Part shown: positions 8,802 to 17,356 of the stretch, piece by piece
Layout of the letters: the number at the start of each line of letters is the position of its first letter
How positions within the stretch are numbered: position 1 is the first letter of the stretch
DNA from: Holophagaceae bacterium
GTDB lineage: Bacteria; Acidobacteriota; Holophagae; Holophagales; Holophagaceae
Length of the DNA stretch: 64,000 nt
Reading direction: 5' to 3'
Assembly (NCBI GenBank): GCA_016722505.1
Contig: JADKJH010000004.1
Coordinates: 62,001-126,000 of the forward strand
Translations under genes and position numbers: made by a program
Notes under the pieces: generated by a model
What the model saw: the letters and a program-made list of their open reading frames with translations, nothing else
What the model was told of the DNA's origin: nothing
Databases searched by the model: none

Positions 8802-9782
8802 ATGCGCCCAAGAATACTCGTCAGAGCTATCCAGAAATATGGGACGGGCTGGGCCGCGGCCTTCGTTCTGGCCCTTGCCCCCATCATCTGCTTCGCCCCC
8901 CTCGCGGCGGCAGGGCCAGAACCGAAAATCGTGCTCACTGGGATTCCGGATTCGTCCCCTCACTACTTCAAGATGACAACGAAAGTCATCCACATCGAGC
9001 CCGACGGCCAACGCAAGTCGCGTGAGGTCTATACCCTCTGGCTCCAGGTCACCCCAAAGCCAAGACCCGAACGGGATATCGTTACCAGCCACCGATTCAC
9101 GGTGAGGAATGGGAGTGGCCCCGAAGTATCGATCCCGGCACTTAAGGGTTGGTCCTATGCTCTCCCAACGTCACCGACCTGGGCGGATGACCGCGGCCAG
9201 CTGTTCGGGATAGACCACTCCCGGTTCGAGAGCCTCGTGGACGAGAAGGGCGCTTCTCTTTCAACGAACACATACCTGGTCTTCAACGCATTCGTGGACT
9301 TTCATAGTTTCTGCCATGTTTTCTGCGGAAGAATCCCAGGCGTTGAAGGAATCCAGGATCTCCATGAAAGCGGAGACAGAATCGTCCACATCGGGTCCCA
9401 TGTGGAGGCGCCGGTCCATCTGGCTTCTCTGGTGGAGAAGGGCTCCACCTTCAAGAACGGAGAGATCACTTTAGAACTGAAGGGAACCGGCCAAGTGGAT
9501 GGCGCCCGGTGCGCGATCGTCGGGTACGACTCCGGGGAAAGCTCCCTGCACATGATCCTCAAGCCCACGCCCCAAGCCGCCATGGATGTCGTAGGCGGCT
9601 CCCATTATTGGGGTGACCTCTATGTGGATCTCGCGACGCAGTGGGTCCGGAAGGCCACCCTTTCCGAACTGGTAGTTTCGGAAATGTCAGGAGCGCTGCT
9701 CAAGGAAAAAATGCATGTGGTGATCGAGCGGGCGATCCTGCTCGAGGCTATCTCCAAGGATCGGTGCGAGGGCGGAAAATAG
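8802..9782 (+). CDS. Exported protein of unknown function
   Basis: The ATG at 8802 follows AAGGAGA. The 326-residue product has a charged N-terminus and a long hydrophobic signal or anchor (about residues 17-37, ending PLAAAG). The rest is a beta-rich domain without recognised motifs. Readable stretches include HIEPDGQRKSREVYTLWLQV, GARCAIVGYDSGESSL and GGSHYWGDLYVDLATQWVRKA, which suggest a lipocalin-like or LolA-like beta sandwich. That guess is weak. It follows padR in the same direction and may be in its regulon. Confidence 0.6.
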   Translation: MRPRILVRAIQKYGTGWAAAFVLALAPIICFAPLAAAGPEPKIVLTGIPDSSPHYFKMTTKVIHIEPDGQRKSREVYTLWLQVTPKPRPERDIVTSHRFTVRNGSGPEVSIPALKGWSYALPTSPTWADDRGQLFGIDHSRFESLVDEKGASLSTNTYLVFNAFVDFHSFCHVFCGRIPGVEGIQDLHESGDRIVHIGSHVEAPVHLASLVEKGSTFKNGEITLELKGTGQVDGARCAIVGYDSGESSLHMILKPTPQAAMDVVGGSHYWGDLYVDLATQWVRKATLSELVVSEMSGALLKEKMHVVIERAILLEAISKDRCEGGK

Positions 9783-9907
9783 GCCCTCCCGATGAACTTC
9801 GTGAAAGCCAGGCTGGACTTGGTTTCAAGCGTGGAGGGATTCCATCTGGTCATCGCGCAGGATGATCGAATGGCGGGGTTCGCGGCGATCCGGCCTGGCG
9901 TTGGAGG

Positions 9908-10858
9908 TCAAGTATTCCAAACCGGGTTATCGCCGGTCGAGGGGATCGCATGGGTTGGCTCCACGCACTTCGCAGCAGCTTCTAGGCTTTCTTTGGCGTG
10001 GTAGCTGCTTCGCACCAGCGGCCCGCTTTCCACGCGCTGGAAGCCCATTTCCAATCCCTTCTGGCGATACATATCAAATTCCGCCGGTTCCACGTAGCGT
10101 TGAAGCGGCAGGTGCACGCTGGTTGGTGGCAAATACTGGCCCAGGGTGGCGATGTTCACGCTCGCGGCACGCCAGTCCTTCATCAACTCCAGCACCTGTT
10201 CTGGAGTTTCGCCCAGGCCGACCATGATGCCGCTTTTGGTCCGAAGATCTGGTTGTGATGAGTCGCGATACCTGGCCGCCTGGTTGAGAACCCGCATGGA
10301 TTGCTCGTAATCCGCATCGGGGCGCACCCGCTTGTAAAGGTGGGGGACCGTTTCCACATTGTGGTTGAGCACCTCGGGGTGGGCCGCGAGCACCGCGTCC
10401 AGTGCGCCCACGTCGCCACGGAAATCCGGGATCAGGACTTCTACACCGCAGGTTTCATTCAACGAGTGGATCCATCGAATGGTTTGTGCGAAATGTGCCG
10501 CGCCGCCATCGGTCAGATCGTCGCGATTCACAGAGGTGACCACCGCAAACTTCAGTTGGAGCGAGGCTACTGCCTCGGCCACTCGCTGGGGCTCTTCCGG
10601 GTCCAACTCGCCTGGTTTCCCCTTGCCGACACTGCAGAATCCGCAATGACGCGTACAGATATCGCCCATCAACATAAATGTGGCCGTGCGATGCACTCCC
10701 CAACATTCGTTTAAATTCGGACACCTGGCTTCCTCGCAAACCGTGACGAGTTTCTTCCCACGCATCAGGGCCGCCACCTCGCTCACGATCTCGGGAGCTG
10801 GAATTCGGATTTTCAGCCATTCGGGGCGCTTGCCAGGAAGTACGGGGGGGCGTGCCAT
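9908..10858 (-). CDS. lipA: Lipoyl synthase LipA
   Basis: This radical SAM enzyme inserts two sulfur atoms into protein-bound octanoyl groups to make lipoyl cofactors. Both iron-sulfur motifs are visible: the auxiliary cluster CEEARCPNLNEC and the SAM cluster CTRHCGFC. Also present are family sequences TSVNRDDLTDGGA, HNVETVPHLYKRVRPDADY and KSGIMVGLGET, and the C-terminal RSSYHA serine that ligates the auxiliary cluster. The ATG at 10858 (MARPPVLPGKRPEWLK) gives the usual length of 316 residues. An upstream ATG at 10933 would add a non-conserved 25 residues. No lipB is visible nearby. Confidence 0.95.
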   Translation of the reverse strand: MARPPVLPGKRPEWLKIRIPAPEIVSEVAALMRGKKLVTVCEEARCPNLNECWGVHRTATFMLMGDICTRHCGFCSVGKGKPGELDPEEPQRVAEAVASLQLKFAVVTSVNRDDLTDGGAAHFAQTIRWIHSLNETCGVEVLIPDFRGDVGALDAVLAAHPEVLNHNVETVPHLYKRVRPDADYEQSMRVLNQAARYRDSSQPDLRTKSGIMVGLGETPEQVLELMKDWRAASVNIATLGQYLPPTSVHLPLQRYVEPAEFDMYRQKGLEMGFQRVESGPLVRSSYHAKESLEAAAKCVEPTHAIPSTGDNPVWNT

Positions 10859-11139
10859 CTCTTGATTCTCATTGGAGTTGTTGCATTGCGCAACGAGGGG
10901 GCCTTGGTGAATGCAAAATGACATGCTTTTCATCGGGGTTGCCGCTAATCAATTATTCTTGGCGACGGCCAGATCTTGGGAAATCAGGTGCATAGGCTAG
11001 TTGTGATTTTTTACCAGAGCTTTGGCTCTTCTCTTGCCCACCTGAAGAGTGTAGAAATTTAGAAGGTTCTGAATTCCTATGGCAACCTCAAGTGTGTGGC
11101 CGATTGTTTGAAAGTTTTCGATTTCCCTGTAACCAAACC

Positions 11140-11176
11140 CCTTGCCTTTTCAGGCAGGCTTTTTCAAGAGGCACTT
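11140..11176 (+). promoter_or_regulatory. Conserved leader of cytochrome gene, copy 1
   Basis: This leader contains CCTTGCC, a short loop and GGCAGGC, which can form a small hairpin, followed by a T-rich stretch and the AGAGG ribosome-binding site. A closely similar leader precedes the second cytochrome gene, so the duplication included the 5' region. Function as an attenuator is possible but unproven. Confidence 0.45.
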
Positions 11177-11449
11177 ATGCGTCGCACTTACCTCACCCTT
11201 CTCGCTGCCGCCGCGATTCTCGCTGTGGGCAGCCCCGCCAATGCCACGATGCCTATCATGAAGAAGGCTAAGGAGCTTGGTTTTACCTACATTCAGAACT
11301 GCGCATCCTGCCACGTTGATAAGATGCCCAAGAAGGAGTCCAAGGGCGAACCTTTTGCCGAAGCCGGCAAGTTCCTGATGGCCCAGAAGGCCAAGAACAA
11401 AGCCAAGGAAGTGGATGTGGCCTGGCTGAAGGATTACAAGGCCAAGTGA
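11177..11449 (+). CDS. Small periplasmic monoheme cytochrome c-like protein, copy 1
   Basis: This 90-residue protein has a signal peptide (MRRTYLTLLAAAAILAVGSPANA) and one heme-attachment motif CASCH. The mature part is short and Lys-rich, ending DVAWLKDYKAK. It is much smaller than a class I cytochrome c. A Met in KFLMAQ could be the sixth ligand; it is replaced by K in copy 2. The likely role is periplasmic electron transfer, with maturation by the CcsA/ResB pair encoded at 58-61 kb. A tandem paralogue follows. Confidence 0.78.
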   Translation: MRRTYLTLLAAAAILAVGSPANATMPIMKKAKELGFTYIQNCASCHVDKMPKKESKGEPFAEAGKFLMAQKAKNKAKEVDVAWLKDYKAK

Positions 11450-11520
11450 CCAACTGCTTGTGGCAGAAGCTTTCACGATGTGATCTACCGAAAGACTCCC
11501 GTTGTTCAAGCACCCTTCTT

Positions 11521-11556
11521 CCTTGCCTTCTCAGGCAGGCCTACTCAGAGGTACTA
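11521..11556 (+). promoter_or_regulatory. Conserved leader of cytochrome gene, copy 2
   Basis: CCTTGCCTTCTCAGGCAGGC followed by an AGAGG ribosome-binding site repeats the leader of copy 1. The hairpin-forming part is conserved while the T-rich stretch is not. Confidence 0.45.
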
Positions 11557-11832
11557 ATGCGCCGCACCCAACTCGCTCTTCTCGCTGCCGCCGCGATTCT
11601 CGCCGCGGGAAGCCCAGCCCATGCCAAGTTGCTTTTCGTGAAGAAGGCCAAGGAACTTGGTTTCACCTTCGTCAAGGACTGTGCGTCTTGCCACGTGGAC
11701 AAGATGCCCAAGGCTGCATCCAAAGGCGAGCCCTTTGGTGAAATCGGCAAATTCTTGAAGGCTCAGAAGGCCAAGAACAAAGCCGCGGAGGTGGATGTGG
11801 CTTGGTTGAAGGACTACAAACCCGCCAAGTGA
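11557..11832 (+). CDS. Small periplasmic monoheme cytochrome c-like protein, copy 2
   Basis: This 91-residue product is a close paralogue of the gene just upstream. It has the signal peptide MRRTQLALLAAAAILAAGSP, heme motif CASCH within VKDCASCHVDKMP, and the same ending VDVAWLKDYKPAK. The duplicates diverge mainly near the mature N-terminus and in the residues between the heme motif and the tail. Two nearly identical small cytochromes may raise gene dosage or serve two partners. Confidence 0.78.
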   Translation: MRRTQLALLAAAAILAAGSPAHAKLLFVKKAKELGFTFVKDCASCHVDKMPKAASKGEPFGEIGKFLKAQKAKNKAAEVDVAWLKDYKPAK

Positions 11833-11883
11833 TCCATGTGATCGAGGCATCGAGGTTTTGATTATTTGATCTGACAAATACTG

Positions 11884-11927
11884 GACCCGGTTGCAAGATC
11901 CTTCATCAGGAGCTTGCAACCGGGTTC
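11884..11927. terminator. Long hairpin, possible bidirectional terminator
   Basis: ACCCGGTTGCAAG pairs with CTTGCAACCGGGT across a 14-base loop. It lies between the cytochrome genes and a converging lipoprotein gene. No long T run follows, so termination is likely but not certain. Confidence 0.55.
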
Positions 11928-11959
11928 ATTGCTAGATTGGGCTTGATTGCTTCAGCGCG

Positions 11960-12700
11960 CTAATTGGTGATTTTGGCGTCCTCAACAATCACGGCGTAGG
12001 TATAGCCCGAGCCGAAATCTTTGTTGATCCGGACAGTGCCCTTTACCAGCAACACGTCGCCCACTTTGGCGATGTCCTTGGTTGTGACGGTGATGTCGTT
12101 GTCACCCTTGCTGGGATCGCCGCTTCCGTCCCGAAGATGAATCCAGTTCTTCCCCATGACCTCGGAAGTGAACTTCACAACTTTGCCGTGGATGGTGACC
12201 GGCTTCTCCTTTAGCGCCATTTTTTGGGCGTGGATCTCGGCGACGGTCCGGGCATCTGCCCCCGAGGCCTTGTCCACCTTCACATCCGGAGCATCAGCGG
12301 GGCCTTTGGCAGCCGTGGCATGTTGCATGGCTGGGCTAGGAGACGCTGCGGGAGCGTCCATGGTGCCAAAGAACACCACATCAAACTTCCGCTTCAGGGT
12401 TTTTGACTCGAAATTATCCATCTGCATGGCATTGAATACGGTAACATCGGCCCCCTTCTCGATTTTTGTTTCGGGGACTGCCGCCCAAATCTCACCTTTC
12501 TCGCTTTTTATTTTGAGATAGCTGTAGGGCGAAGCATCAATGCGCTCGATGAGCTTGCCTGAAATGTTATTGCCCGTGGGGGCAGGGGCGGGGGCAGGAG
12601 CTGCTTTGGATGCGGCAGCCTGGGCAACGGTCGGCGGGCTGTTTCTTTGGCATCCGGCAAGCGTGGCCGTCAGAAGGAGAAGGGCGGGGAACTGGCGCAT
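11960..12700 (-). CDS. Lipoprotein with OB-fold-like repeats
   Basis: The start at 12700 (MRQFPALLLLTATLAGC) has GGAG upstream and a lipobox LAGC, so the mature protein is lipid-anchored at Cys17. An Ala/Pro linker is followed by two beta-barrel-like segments: NISGKLIERIDASPYSYLKI, and VTIHGKVVKFTSEVMGKNWIHL with DGSGDPSKGDNDITVTT. The second matches the nucleic-acid-binding OB-fold-like domain found in exported proteins (GKVVK..NWIHLRDG). It probably binds a small ligand or partner in the cell envelope, by inference. Confidence 0.72.
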   Translation of the reverse strand: MRQFPALLLLTATLAGCQRNSPPTVAQAAASKAAPAPAPAPTGNNISGKLIERIDASPYSYLKIKSEKGEIWAAVPETKIEKGADVTVFNAMQMDNFESKTLKRKFDVVFFGTMDAPAASPSPAMQHATAAKGPADAPDVKVDKASGADARTVAEIHAQKMALKEKPVTIHGKVVKFTSEVMGKNWIHLRDGSGDPSKGDNDITVTTKDIAKVGDVLLVKGTVRINKDFGSGYTYAVIVEDAKITN

Positions 12701-12963
12701 TGGGGAAACTCCATGATGAAGAGACATTCGTGGGCTATGTGCCACGCTGGTGAACAGAATAAACCATTCCCGGCCGGGATCCTTGAGATGGCCATCACAT
12801 TGATCAGAGGACGGTTTGGTTTGATCAGGTGGCGTTCCGGTGTGGCCAGCGATTTCCTGGTCAAACCGTCGCGCCCCTTTGCGGATTTTACAGCTGGAAT
12901 CGAGGGATGTCGGCGGATAGGCCATATTCATTCCCAAATCCATGGGATTGGAGCCCGCTGCGC

Positions 12964-12969
12964 TACAAT
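12964..12969 (+). promoter_or_regulatory. Candidate -10 box for leaderless scpA transcription
   Basis: TACAAT ends exactly 6 bases before the scpA ATG, which would put the transcript start at the start codon. No Shine-Dalgarno sequence precedes this ATG. No good -35 box is seen, so the call is tentative. Confidence 0.35.
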
Positions 12970-12975
12970 TCTCCC

Positions 12976-13779
12976 ATGTCTGAACTGCCTGCCACCGAAC
13001 GTGTGTCCGAACCCCAGCAAGCATCTGCGGCCGCCTCGCGGTTCTTCGAGTCCCCCAAAGGTTTCGAAACGAAGTTCAGGGATCTTCCCCTGCATCTGTC
13101 TGCTTTTGAAGGTCCTTTGGACCTGCTGTTGCATTTGATCCGGGAACAAAAACTCGACATCGTGAATTTGCCCATGGCGGATGTCACCCGGCAGTACATG
13201 GATTACCTCCTGCTGATGGAGGAATTGAATATAGAGATCGCATCTGAATTTGTCGCCATGGCGGCCCAGCTGCTGCAAATCAAATCGAGGCTCATGCTGC
13301 CCCGCACGCCGAAGGAAACCGGGGAGGCTGATCCGCGCGAAGACCTCATCCAGAAATTGCTGGATTACCAGCAGGTCAAGGAAGCAGCGAGGGAACTCGT
13401 TTCCCGTGAATCCGAATGGCAATCAGTGGTCTACACCAAAGGGTTGGATATCCAGGAGCACGCCCGCACCGAGGACGAGCCCATCCGCGCCACGCTGTTC
13501 GATCTGCTGGCGGCATACCGGGATGCCTTGAAGCGCCTGCTCCCGCCGCCGCCGGTGGAAGTGCGAACCGCGCCCAAGAGCATTGAACAGCGCATCGCTG
13601 AAGTTCTCGCGCAACTCGCGGACCATGGCTGGAAGCCTTTTGGCGGACTGTTGACCGATGCCCTGACCCGTGAAGAGCTGGTGCTTACCTTCCTGGCCTT
13701 GCTTGAATTGGTGCGCACGGGCCGCATCAACCTTGTCCAAGTTGAAACCTTCGGTGAGATCCGCGTGCAGGCGGCTTGA
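12976..13779 (+). CDS. scpA: Segregation and condensation protein A
   Basis: This is the kleisin subunit of the bacterial SMC-ScpAB condensin, which compacts and segregates the chromosome. The 267-residue product shows the ScpA signature FEGPLDLLLHLIREQKLDIVNLPM, the helical IASEFVAMAAQLLQIKSRLMLP and the C-terminal winged-helix region TFLALLELVRTGRI. The N-terminal 35 residues are poorly conserved. No scpB or smc lies in the window; the next gene encodes an unrelated membrane protein. Confidence 0.93.
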   Translation: MSELPATERVSEPQQASAAASRFFESPKGFETKFRDLPLHLSAFEGPLDLLLHLIREQKLDIVNLPMADVTRQYMDYLLLMEELNIEIASEFVAMAAQLLQIKSRLMLPRTPKETGEADPREDLIQKLLDYQQVKEAARELVSRESEWQSVVYTKGLDIQEHARTEDEPIRATLFDLLAAYRDALKRLLPPPPVEVRTAPKSIEQRIAEVLAQLADHGWKPFGGLLTDALTREELVLTFLALLELVRTGRINLVQVETFGEIRVQAA

Positions 13780-13787
13780 GGCGCTAT

Positions 13788-14351
13788 ATGGAACCCATGG
13801 ATCCCGCTCTTGTGGTGGAATTGCGCAAACATGTGGCGCTGACCCGGATACTTGGCTTCAGCCTATGTTTCCTTGCGCCGGCGATCTACCTCGCGCTGCT
13901 GGTTCAGATGACGTTCCATGGGAACTATCACCCACTTTTCGCGGGGTTCCATACAGTGCCCTGGGGCGATTTGCGCATCATCGTTCTGTCCATGGCCGGT
14001 CTGGCATTGTTGGCGGCTGGTCCCCTCCTGACCCGGCAGTTCTGGGTCCTGGCAAATAAGGCGACAAGCACCGCGGGGCTGTTCGCGAACCTCAGGACGG
14101 GCCATATCGTCCACTGCGCGTTGCTGGAGTCCGTGGCGATCTTTGGCCTTGCGTTGGGCCTTACAGTGGGTCCCGCGGCGGGTCCCGTATGTCTGATCAT
14201 GCTGCTCATTCCGCCGGTTGGTTACTTGCTGCTGGTCCCTGGGGCGCGATCCCGCATGCGTCTGCTTTCACTCAGGGCCTCCCAGCTACCTGGAGGCCGC
14301 GTGCCTAGCCCTTCAAGCATTCGCCCTGGAGATGACTTTGGCGCGCCTTGA
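13788..14351 (+). CDS. Four-helix membrane protein, first of a pair
   Basis: This 187-residue protein begins 8 bases after scpA (ATG at 13788; an in-frame TTG at 13776 would overlap scpA). It has four hydrophobic helices, for instance FSLCFLAPAIYLALLVQM and GPVCLIMLLIPPVGYLLLVP, and a polar C-terminus. No family is recognised. Its arrangement (LRKHVALTRILGF, then a helix pair, then HCALLESVAIFGLALGL) resembles the next gene, so the two look like diverged paralogues that may form a complex. Confidence 0.68.
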   Translation: MEPMDPALVVELRKHVALTRILGFSLCFLAPAIYLALLVQMTFHGNYHPLFAGFHTVPWGDLRIIVLSMAGLALLAAGPLLTRQFWVLANKATSTAGLFANLRTGHIVHCALLESVAIFGLALGLTVGPAAGPVCLIMLLIPPVGYLLLVPGARSRMRLLSLRASQLPGGRVPSPSSIRPGDDFGAP

Positions 14352-14808
14352 AGAAGCCGATCTCGACGCTTTGCATCGTGCTTATCGTTGGGCCTATCTA
14401 GCAGGCCTGACACTCTGTGTTTTCTGGCCCCTGATGCTCCAGCTGGTATTCACTAATTTCATCGCTCCGGGTCAGAATCCACCAGATGGCGTGGTCAAGC
14501 AATTGGGTTATACCTTTACGGGGTTGGTGTTGCTGTGCGCGGCCTTTGTGACTTGGCGATGGGGGAAAATCCGCGCGGGGTTCGGGGAGCTTGGCTCAGC
14601 GGCAAGGCCAAAGGTGATGGCTCGCGAAATCCTGCTCTACTCAGCCCTGTTCGAGCTGAGCTGCTTTTTCGGATTGGCCTATTGGGCCCTTGCCGGGTTG
14701 GAGGGCATGCGCTTTGCCCGCAGCTTCATCGTTCTCACCAGCATCATGTTCTTTTGTTTCGTTCCGCGGTTTGACGCATGGCGTCGGGCAGCCGAAGGCG
14801 AGGCCTAG
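14332..14808 (+). CDS. Four-helix membrane protein, second of a pair
   Basis: This 158-residue product starts at ATG 14332, overlapping the end of the previous gene by 20 bases. It has helices WAYLAGLTLCVFWPLMLQLVF, TFTGLVLLCAAFVTW, a segment EILLYSALFELSCFFGLAYWALAG and SFIVLTSIMFFCFVP. The sequence E-x-CFFGLA aligns with ESVAIFGLAL of the upstream protein. The function is unknown. The overlap implies translational coupling. Confidence 0.66.
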   Translation: MTLARLEEADLDALHRAYRWAYLAGLTLCVFWPLMLQLVFTNFIAPGQNPPDGVVKQLGYTFTGLVLLCAAFVTWRWGKIRAGFGELGSAARPKVMAREILLYSALFELSCFFGLAYWALAGLEGMRFARSFIVLTSIMFFCFVPRFDAWRRAAEGEA

Positions 14809-14893
14809 GAAGAAATTCATCACCAAGTAGGTTTGTCGCAATGGCCAACTCAAGGTTATGCTTGGCCCTGACTCTTCGCGCTCCTATGCTCCT

Positions 14894-17338
14894 ATGGCCC
14901 AGAAAAAACCAAAAGACCAGATTGCCAAGCCCGACGAGGCTGACCGAACTGTGCGCCTTCCTCGAAAGGATCTGGGGCTTGAGAAGGATGAGCCGACCCA
15001 GGCCCTTCAAATGGGCGTTCCTGCGGCAGAGTCCACCCTGCGGCTGAATCGGGACGAGATGTCTTTTGAAGAACCCACGGTCGCATTGAAAGCTGGCGTT
15101 CCCGCCGCGGAGTCCACCCTGCGGCTGAATCGGGACGAGATGTCTTTTGAAGAACCTACTGTTGCATTGCAAGCTGGCGTTCCGGCCGCGGAGTCCACCC
15201 TACGGTTGAAGCGGGACGAGATGCCTTTCGATGAACCTACCGTTGCATTGCAAGCTGGGGTTCCAGCCGCAGAGGCCACCTTGCGGATGAAGCGGGATGA
15301 GTTGGTATTGGAAGAACCTACCCAACCCCTTACGCGCCCCAAGCTGCGTACGGCAATGGAAGTCATAGATGAGGCGACCCAAGCTGAGATACCCCAGGCC
15401 AAACCCTCTGTGATGATGCCGGACGCCACGGACATCCCATCCTGGGAGGAGACCACACAGTTCTTTACACCGCCTCAAAGCGGGCATGCAGATGCCACAG
15501 TCCGAATGACTCGCCCTTCAGAGCCGATGGCTGCTCCTGTGGATCCCAGTGCTTCGATGGATGAAACCTTCCCCAATGTTTCCACGCCTGTGCTCCAAGA
15601 ACCGCGCATTCAAGCACCTAGTCTGATGTTGGTTTCTGAAATTTCGGAGACAGAGGAAGATACGCTGGTTCTCCCAGATATGCAGGAGCTTGACGACCTT
15701 CCAAACGCCATGAAAGCGACCATGGTGATGCCGGTGATGGAAGCCCCCGCGGCTCCTGAAACGCCCGAGCCGATGGAAGCCACCACCATCATGCAGGTGG
15801 AGCCAAAACCCGCGCCGTCCGCACCGTTCGCACCATCCGCACCCATGGAAAAGACCATGGTGATGTCGGTGATGGAAGCCCCCGTAGCTTCCGAAACGCC
15901 CGAGCCGATGGAAGCCACCACCATCATGCACTTGGAGCCAAAACCCGCACCATCCGTACCATCCGCACCCAGGGAAAAGACCATGGTGATGCCGGTGATG
16001 GAATCCCCCGTAGCTCCCGAAACACCCGAGCCGATGGAAGCCACAATCATCATGCGGGTGGAGCCAAAACCCGCACCGACCGCGCAGTCCACACCCATGG
16101 AAAAGACCATGGTGATGCCGGTGATGGAAGCCCCCACGGCTCCCGAAACGCCCGAGCCGATGGAAGCCACCGCCATCATGCACTTGGAGCCAAAACCCGC
16201 ACCGTCCGCACCATCCGAACTCATGGAAAAGACAATGGTGATGCCGCTGATGGAAGCCCCCGCGGCTCCCGAAACACCGGAGCCGATGGGAGCCACCACC
16301 ATCATGCCGATCTCCGCTGAGGAGCCATCGGCCTACCTCACTCGGCAGGGCCAGTCTCCGTGGCCCCCCTCCACTGATTCACCGGAGCCTTCCCCGGTTT
16401 CTACCCAATTGATGTCCGAGTCTCTGCTTTCCAAGGCTATGGAGGCGACCAGCGGAAACGCGGATTCCGCCCTTGCTCCGGTACCGCCAGAAGTATCGTC
16501 CATTGAAGAAGACTCCCCTTTGGCCAAGGCGGCGACCATTCCTGCGACACCCACAAATCCGATTCGGCCATCTAGCCCTGGCCAGGACAGAACCGTCGAC
16601 ACTTCCATTGGCATGGCGGTGACTCCATCCACCCTGCTCATGCCCATCCAGCCGTCCCTTGACCCGACGGTGCCCATCCAAAGACCGATGTCTGTGTCTG
16701 CTTCAAACGCCGACTCGGCAAGGTCGCATGCACCAGTCTCCGGTGCTTCCCAACCGATGCAGTCTAGGCCTGAGCCCAAGCCTGCTGAACCCTTGGCTGT
16801 GGTGGCATCGCCATCCGTGCCGGGTTATCCGGACCGTCAGGTTCCAGTGCCCGCGCCCGAGTCCAAATTCCAGACCAAGCCCATCGAGAATCCAAATAAG
16901 CCAGAAAACGTGGAGAGACCAGTCCGCCCAGTCAAGCAGGTAAGTCCTGCTTACGTACCGATGCCGGCACAATCCACTCCCCAAGAGAGTTCATCAAAGC
17001 TATGGATTCCGGTGGCCATCGCGGTGTTGCTTCTGGTCATCGGTGGGATTTATTTCGCATTTTTCAAAACCTCCCAGAAAACCAGCTCGCCACTTGTGAT
17101 CTTGCCTAGTCAGGCCAAGGAACCTGGCCTGCCTGTCCCCGCCAGCATGCAAGGCACTCTGGCTCAGGCCAAAGCTGGTGACAGCAAGGCTATGCATATG
17201 CTTGGCGTGAGTTTCTACTACGGGCTTAACGTCCCCCAAAACAAAGCTGAAGGCTTGAGATGGATGCAGAAGGCCGTTGATGCGGGCAATGAAAAAGCCA
17301 GGAGCGACCTTCGCCAGATGGAGGCGGGGAGCCGCTGA
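14894..17338 (+). CDS. Repeat-rich membrane-anchored protein with C-terminal Sel1-like repeats
   Basis: This 814-residue protein has a long low-complexity N-terminal region and a TM helix near residue 710 (LWIPVAIAVLLLVIGGIYFA). A short Sel1-like domain follows (DSKAMHMLGVSFYYGLNVPQNKAEGLRWMQKA). The N-terminus carries four 27-residue repeats (GVPAAESTLRLNRDEMSFEE) and then five repeats of about 42 residues (EKTMVMPVMEAPAAPETPEP with EATTIM and EPKPAPSAP). Many Thr are followed by two hydrophobic or basic residues (ESTLRL, RTVRL, ATVRM, KTMVM, TTIM), which looks like a reiterated binding or phosphorylation motif. The start is uncertain: ATG 14858 in the same frame has an AAGG close to it. No family is known for the repeats. 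Confidence 0.75.
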   Translation: MAQKKPKDQIAKPDEADRTVRLPRKDLGLEKDEPTQALQMGVPAAESTLRLNRDEMSFEEPTVALKAGVPAAESTLRLNRDEMSFEEPTVALQAGVPAAESTLRLKRDEMPFDEPTVALQAGVPAAEATLRMKRDELVLEEPTQPLTRPKLRTAMEVIDEATQAEIPQAKPSVMMPDATDIPSWEETTQFFTPPQSGHADATVRMTRPSEPMAAPVDPSASMDETFPNVSTPVLQEPRIQAPSLMLVSEISETEEDTLVLPDMQELDDLPNAMKATMVMPVMEAPAAPETPEPMEATTIMQVEPKPAPSAPFAPSAPMEKTMVMSVMEAPVASETPEPMEATTIMHLEPKPAPSVPSAPREKTMVMPVMESPVAPETPEPMEATIIMRVEPKPAPTAQSTPMEKTMVMPVMEAPTAPETPEPMEATAIMHLEPKPAPSAPSELMEKTMVMPLMEAPAAPETPEPMGATTIMPISAEEPSAYLTRQGQSPWPPSTDSPEPSPVSTQLMSESLLSKAMEATSGNADSALAPVPPEVSSIEEDSPLAKAATIPATPTNPIRPSSPGQDRTVDTSIGMAVTPSTLLMPIQPSLDPTVPIQRPMSVSASNADSARSHAPVSGASQPMQSRPEPKPAEPLAVVASPSVPGYPDRQVPVPAPESKFQTKPIENPNKPENVERPVRPVKQVSPAYVPMPAQSTPQESSSKLWIPVAIAVLLLVIGGIYFAFFKTSQKTSSPLVILPSQAKEPGLPVPASMQGTLAQAKAGDSKAMHMLGVSFYYGLNVPQNKAEGLRWMQKAVDAGNEKARSDLRQMEAGSR
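15014..15337 (+). repeat. Four tandem 81-bp coding repeats
   Basis: Units start at 15014, 15095, 15176 and 15257. Each encodes 27 residues beginning GVPAAESTLRL. The first three are nearly identical at the DNA level, so they duplicated recently. Confidence 0.9.
15716..16310 (+). repeat. Five tandem repeats of about 126 bp in the same gene
   Basis: Each unit encodes TMVMPVMEAP, then a P/E-rich stretch ETPEPMEAT, and a variable Pro-rich spacer. Unit length varies slightly through the spacer. The array is a likely site of unequal recombination. Confidence 0.88.
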
Positions 17339-17356
17339 TCAAGCTGATCCAGCTAA

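Noticed and set aside
9792..10004. Short plus-strand frame after the exported-protein gene
   Set aside because: It has no ribosome-binding site, overlaps lipA and shows no protein-like pattern.
10934..11139. Search for a tRNA or riboswitch upstream of the cytochromes
   Set aside because: No cloverleaf or known aptamer core is apparent; only a short AGAGCTTTGGCTCT palindrome is present.
15518..16305. His/Gly-rich minus-strand frames in the repeat region
   Set aside because: They are the antisense of the Pro/Met/Thr coding repeats and contain no independent signals.
15014..16310. Regular repeats considered as a CRISPR array
   Set aside because: The units are 81 or about 126 bp, coding and in frame, without unique spacers or cas genes.
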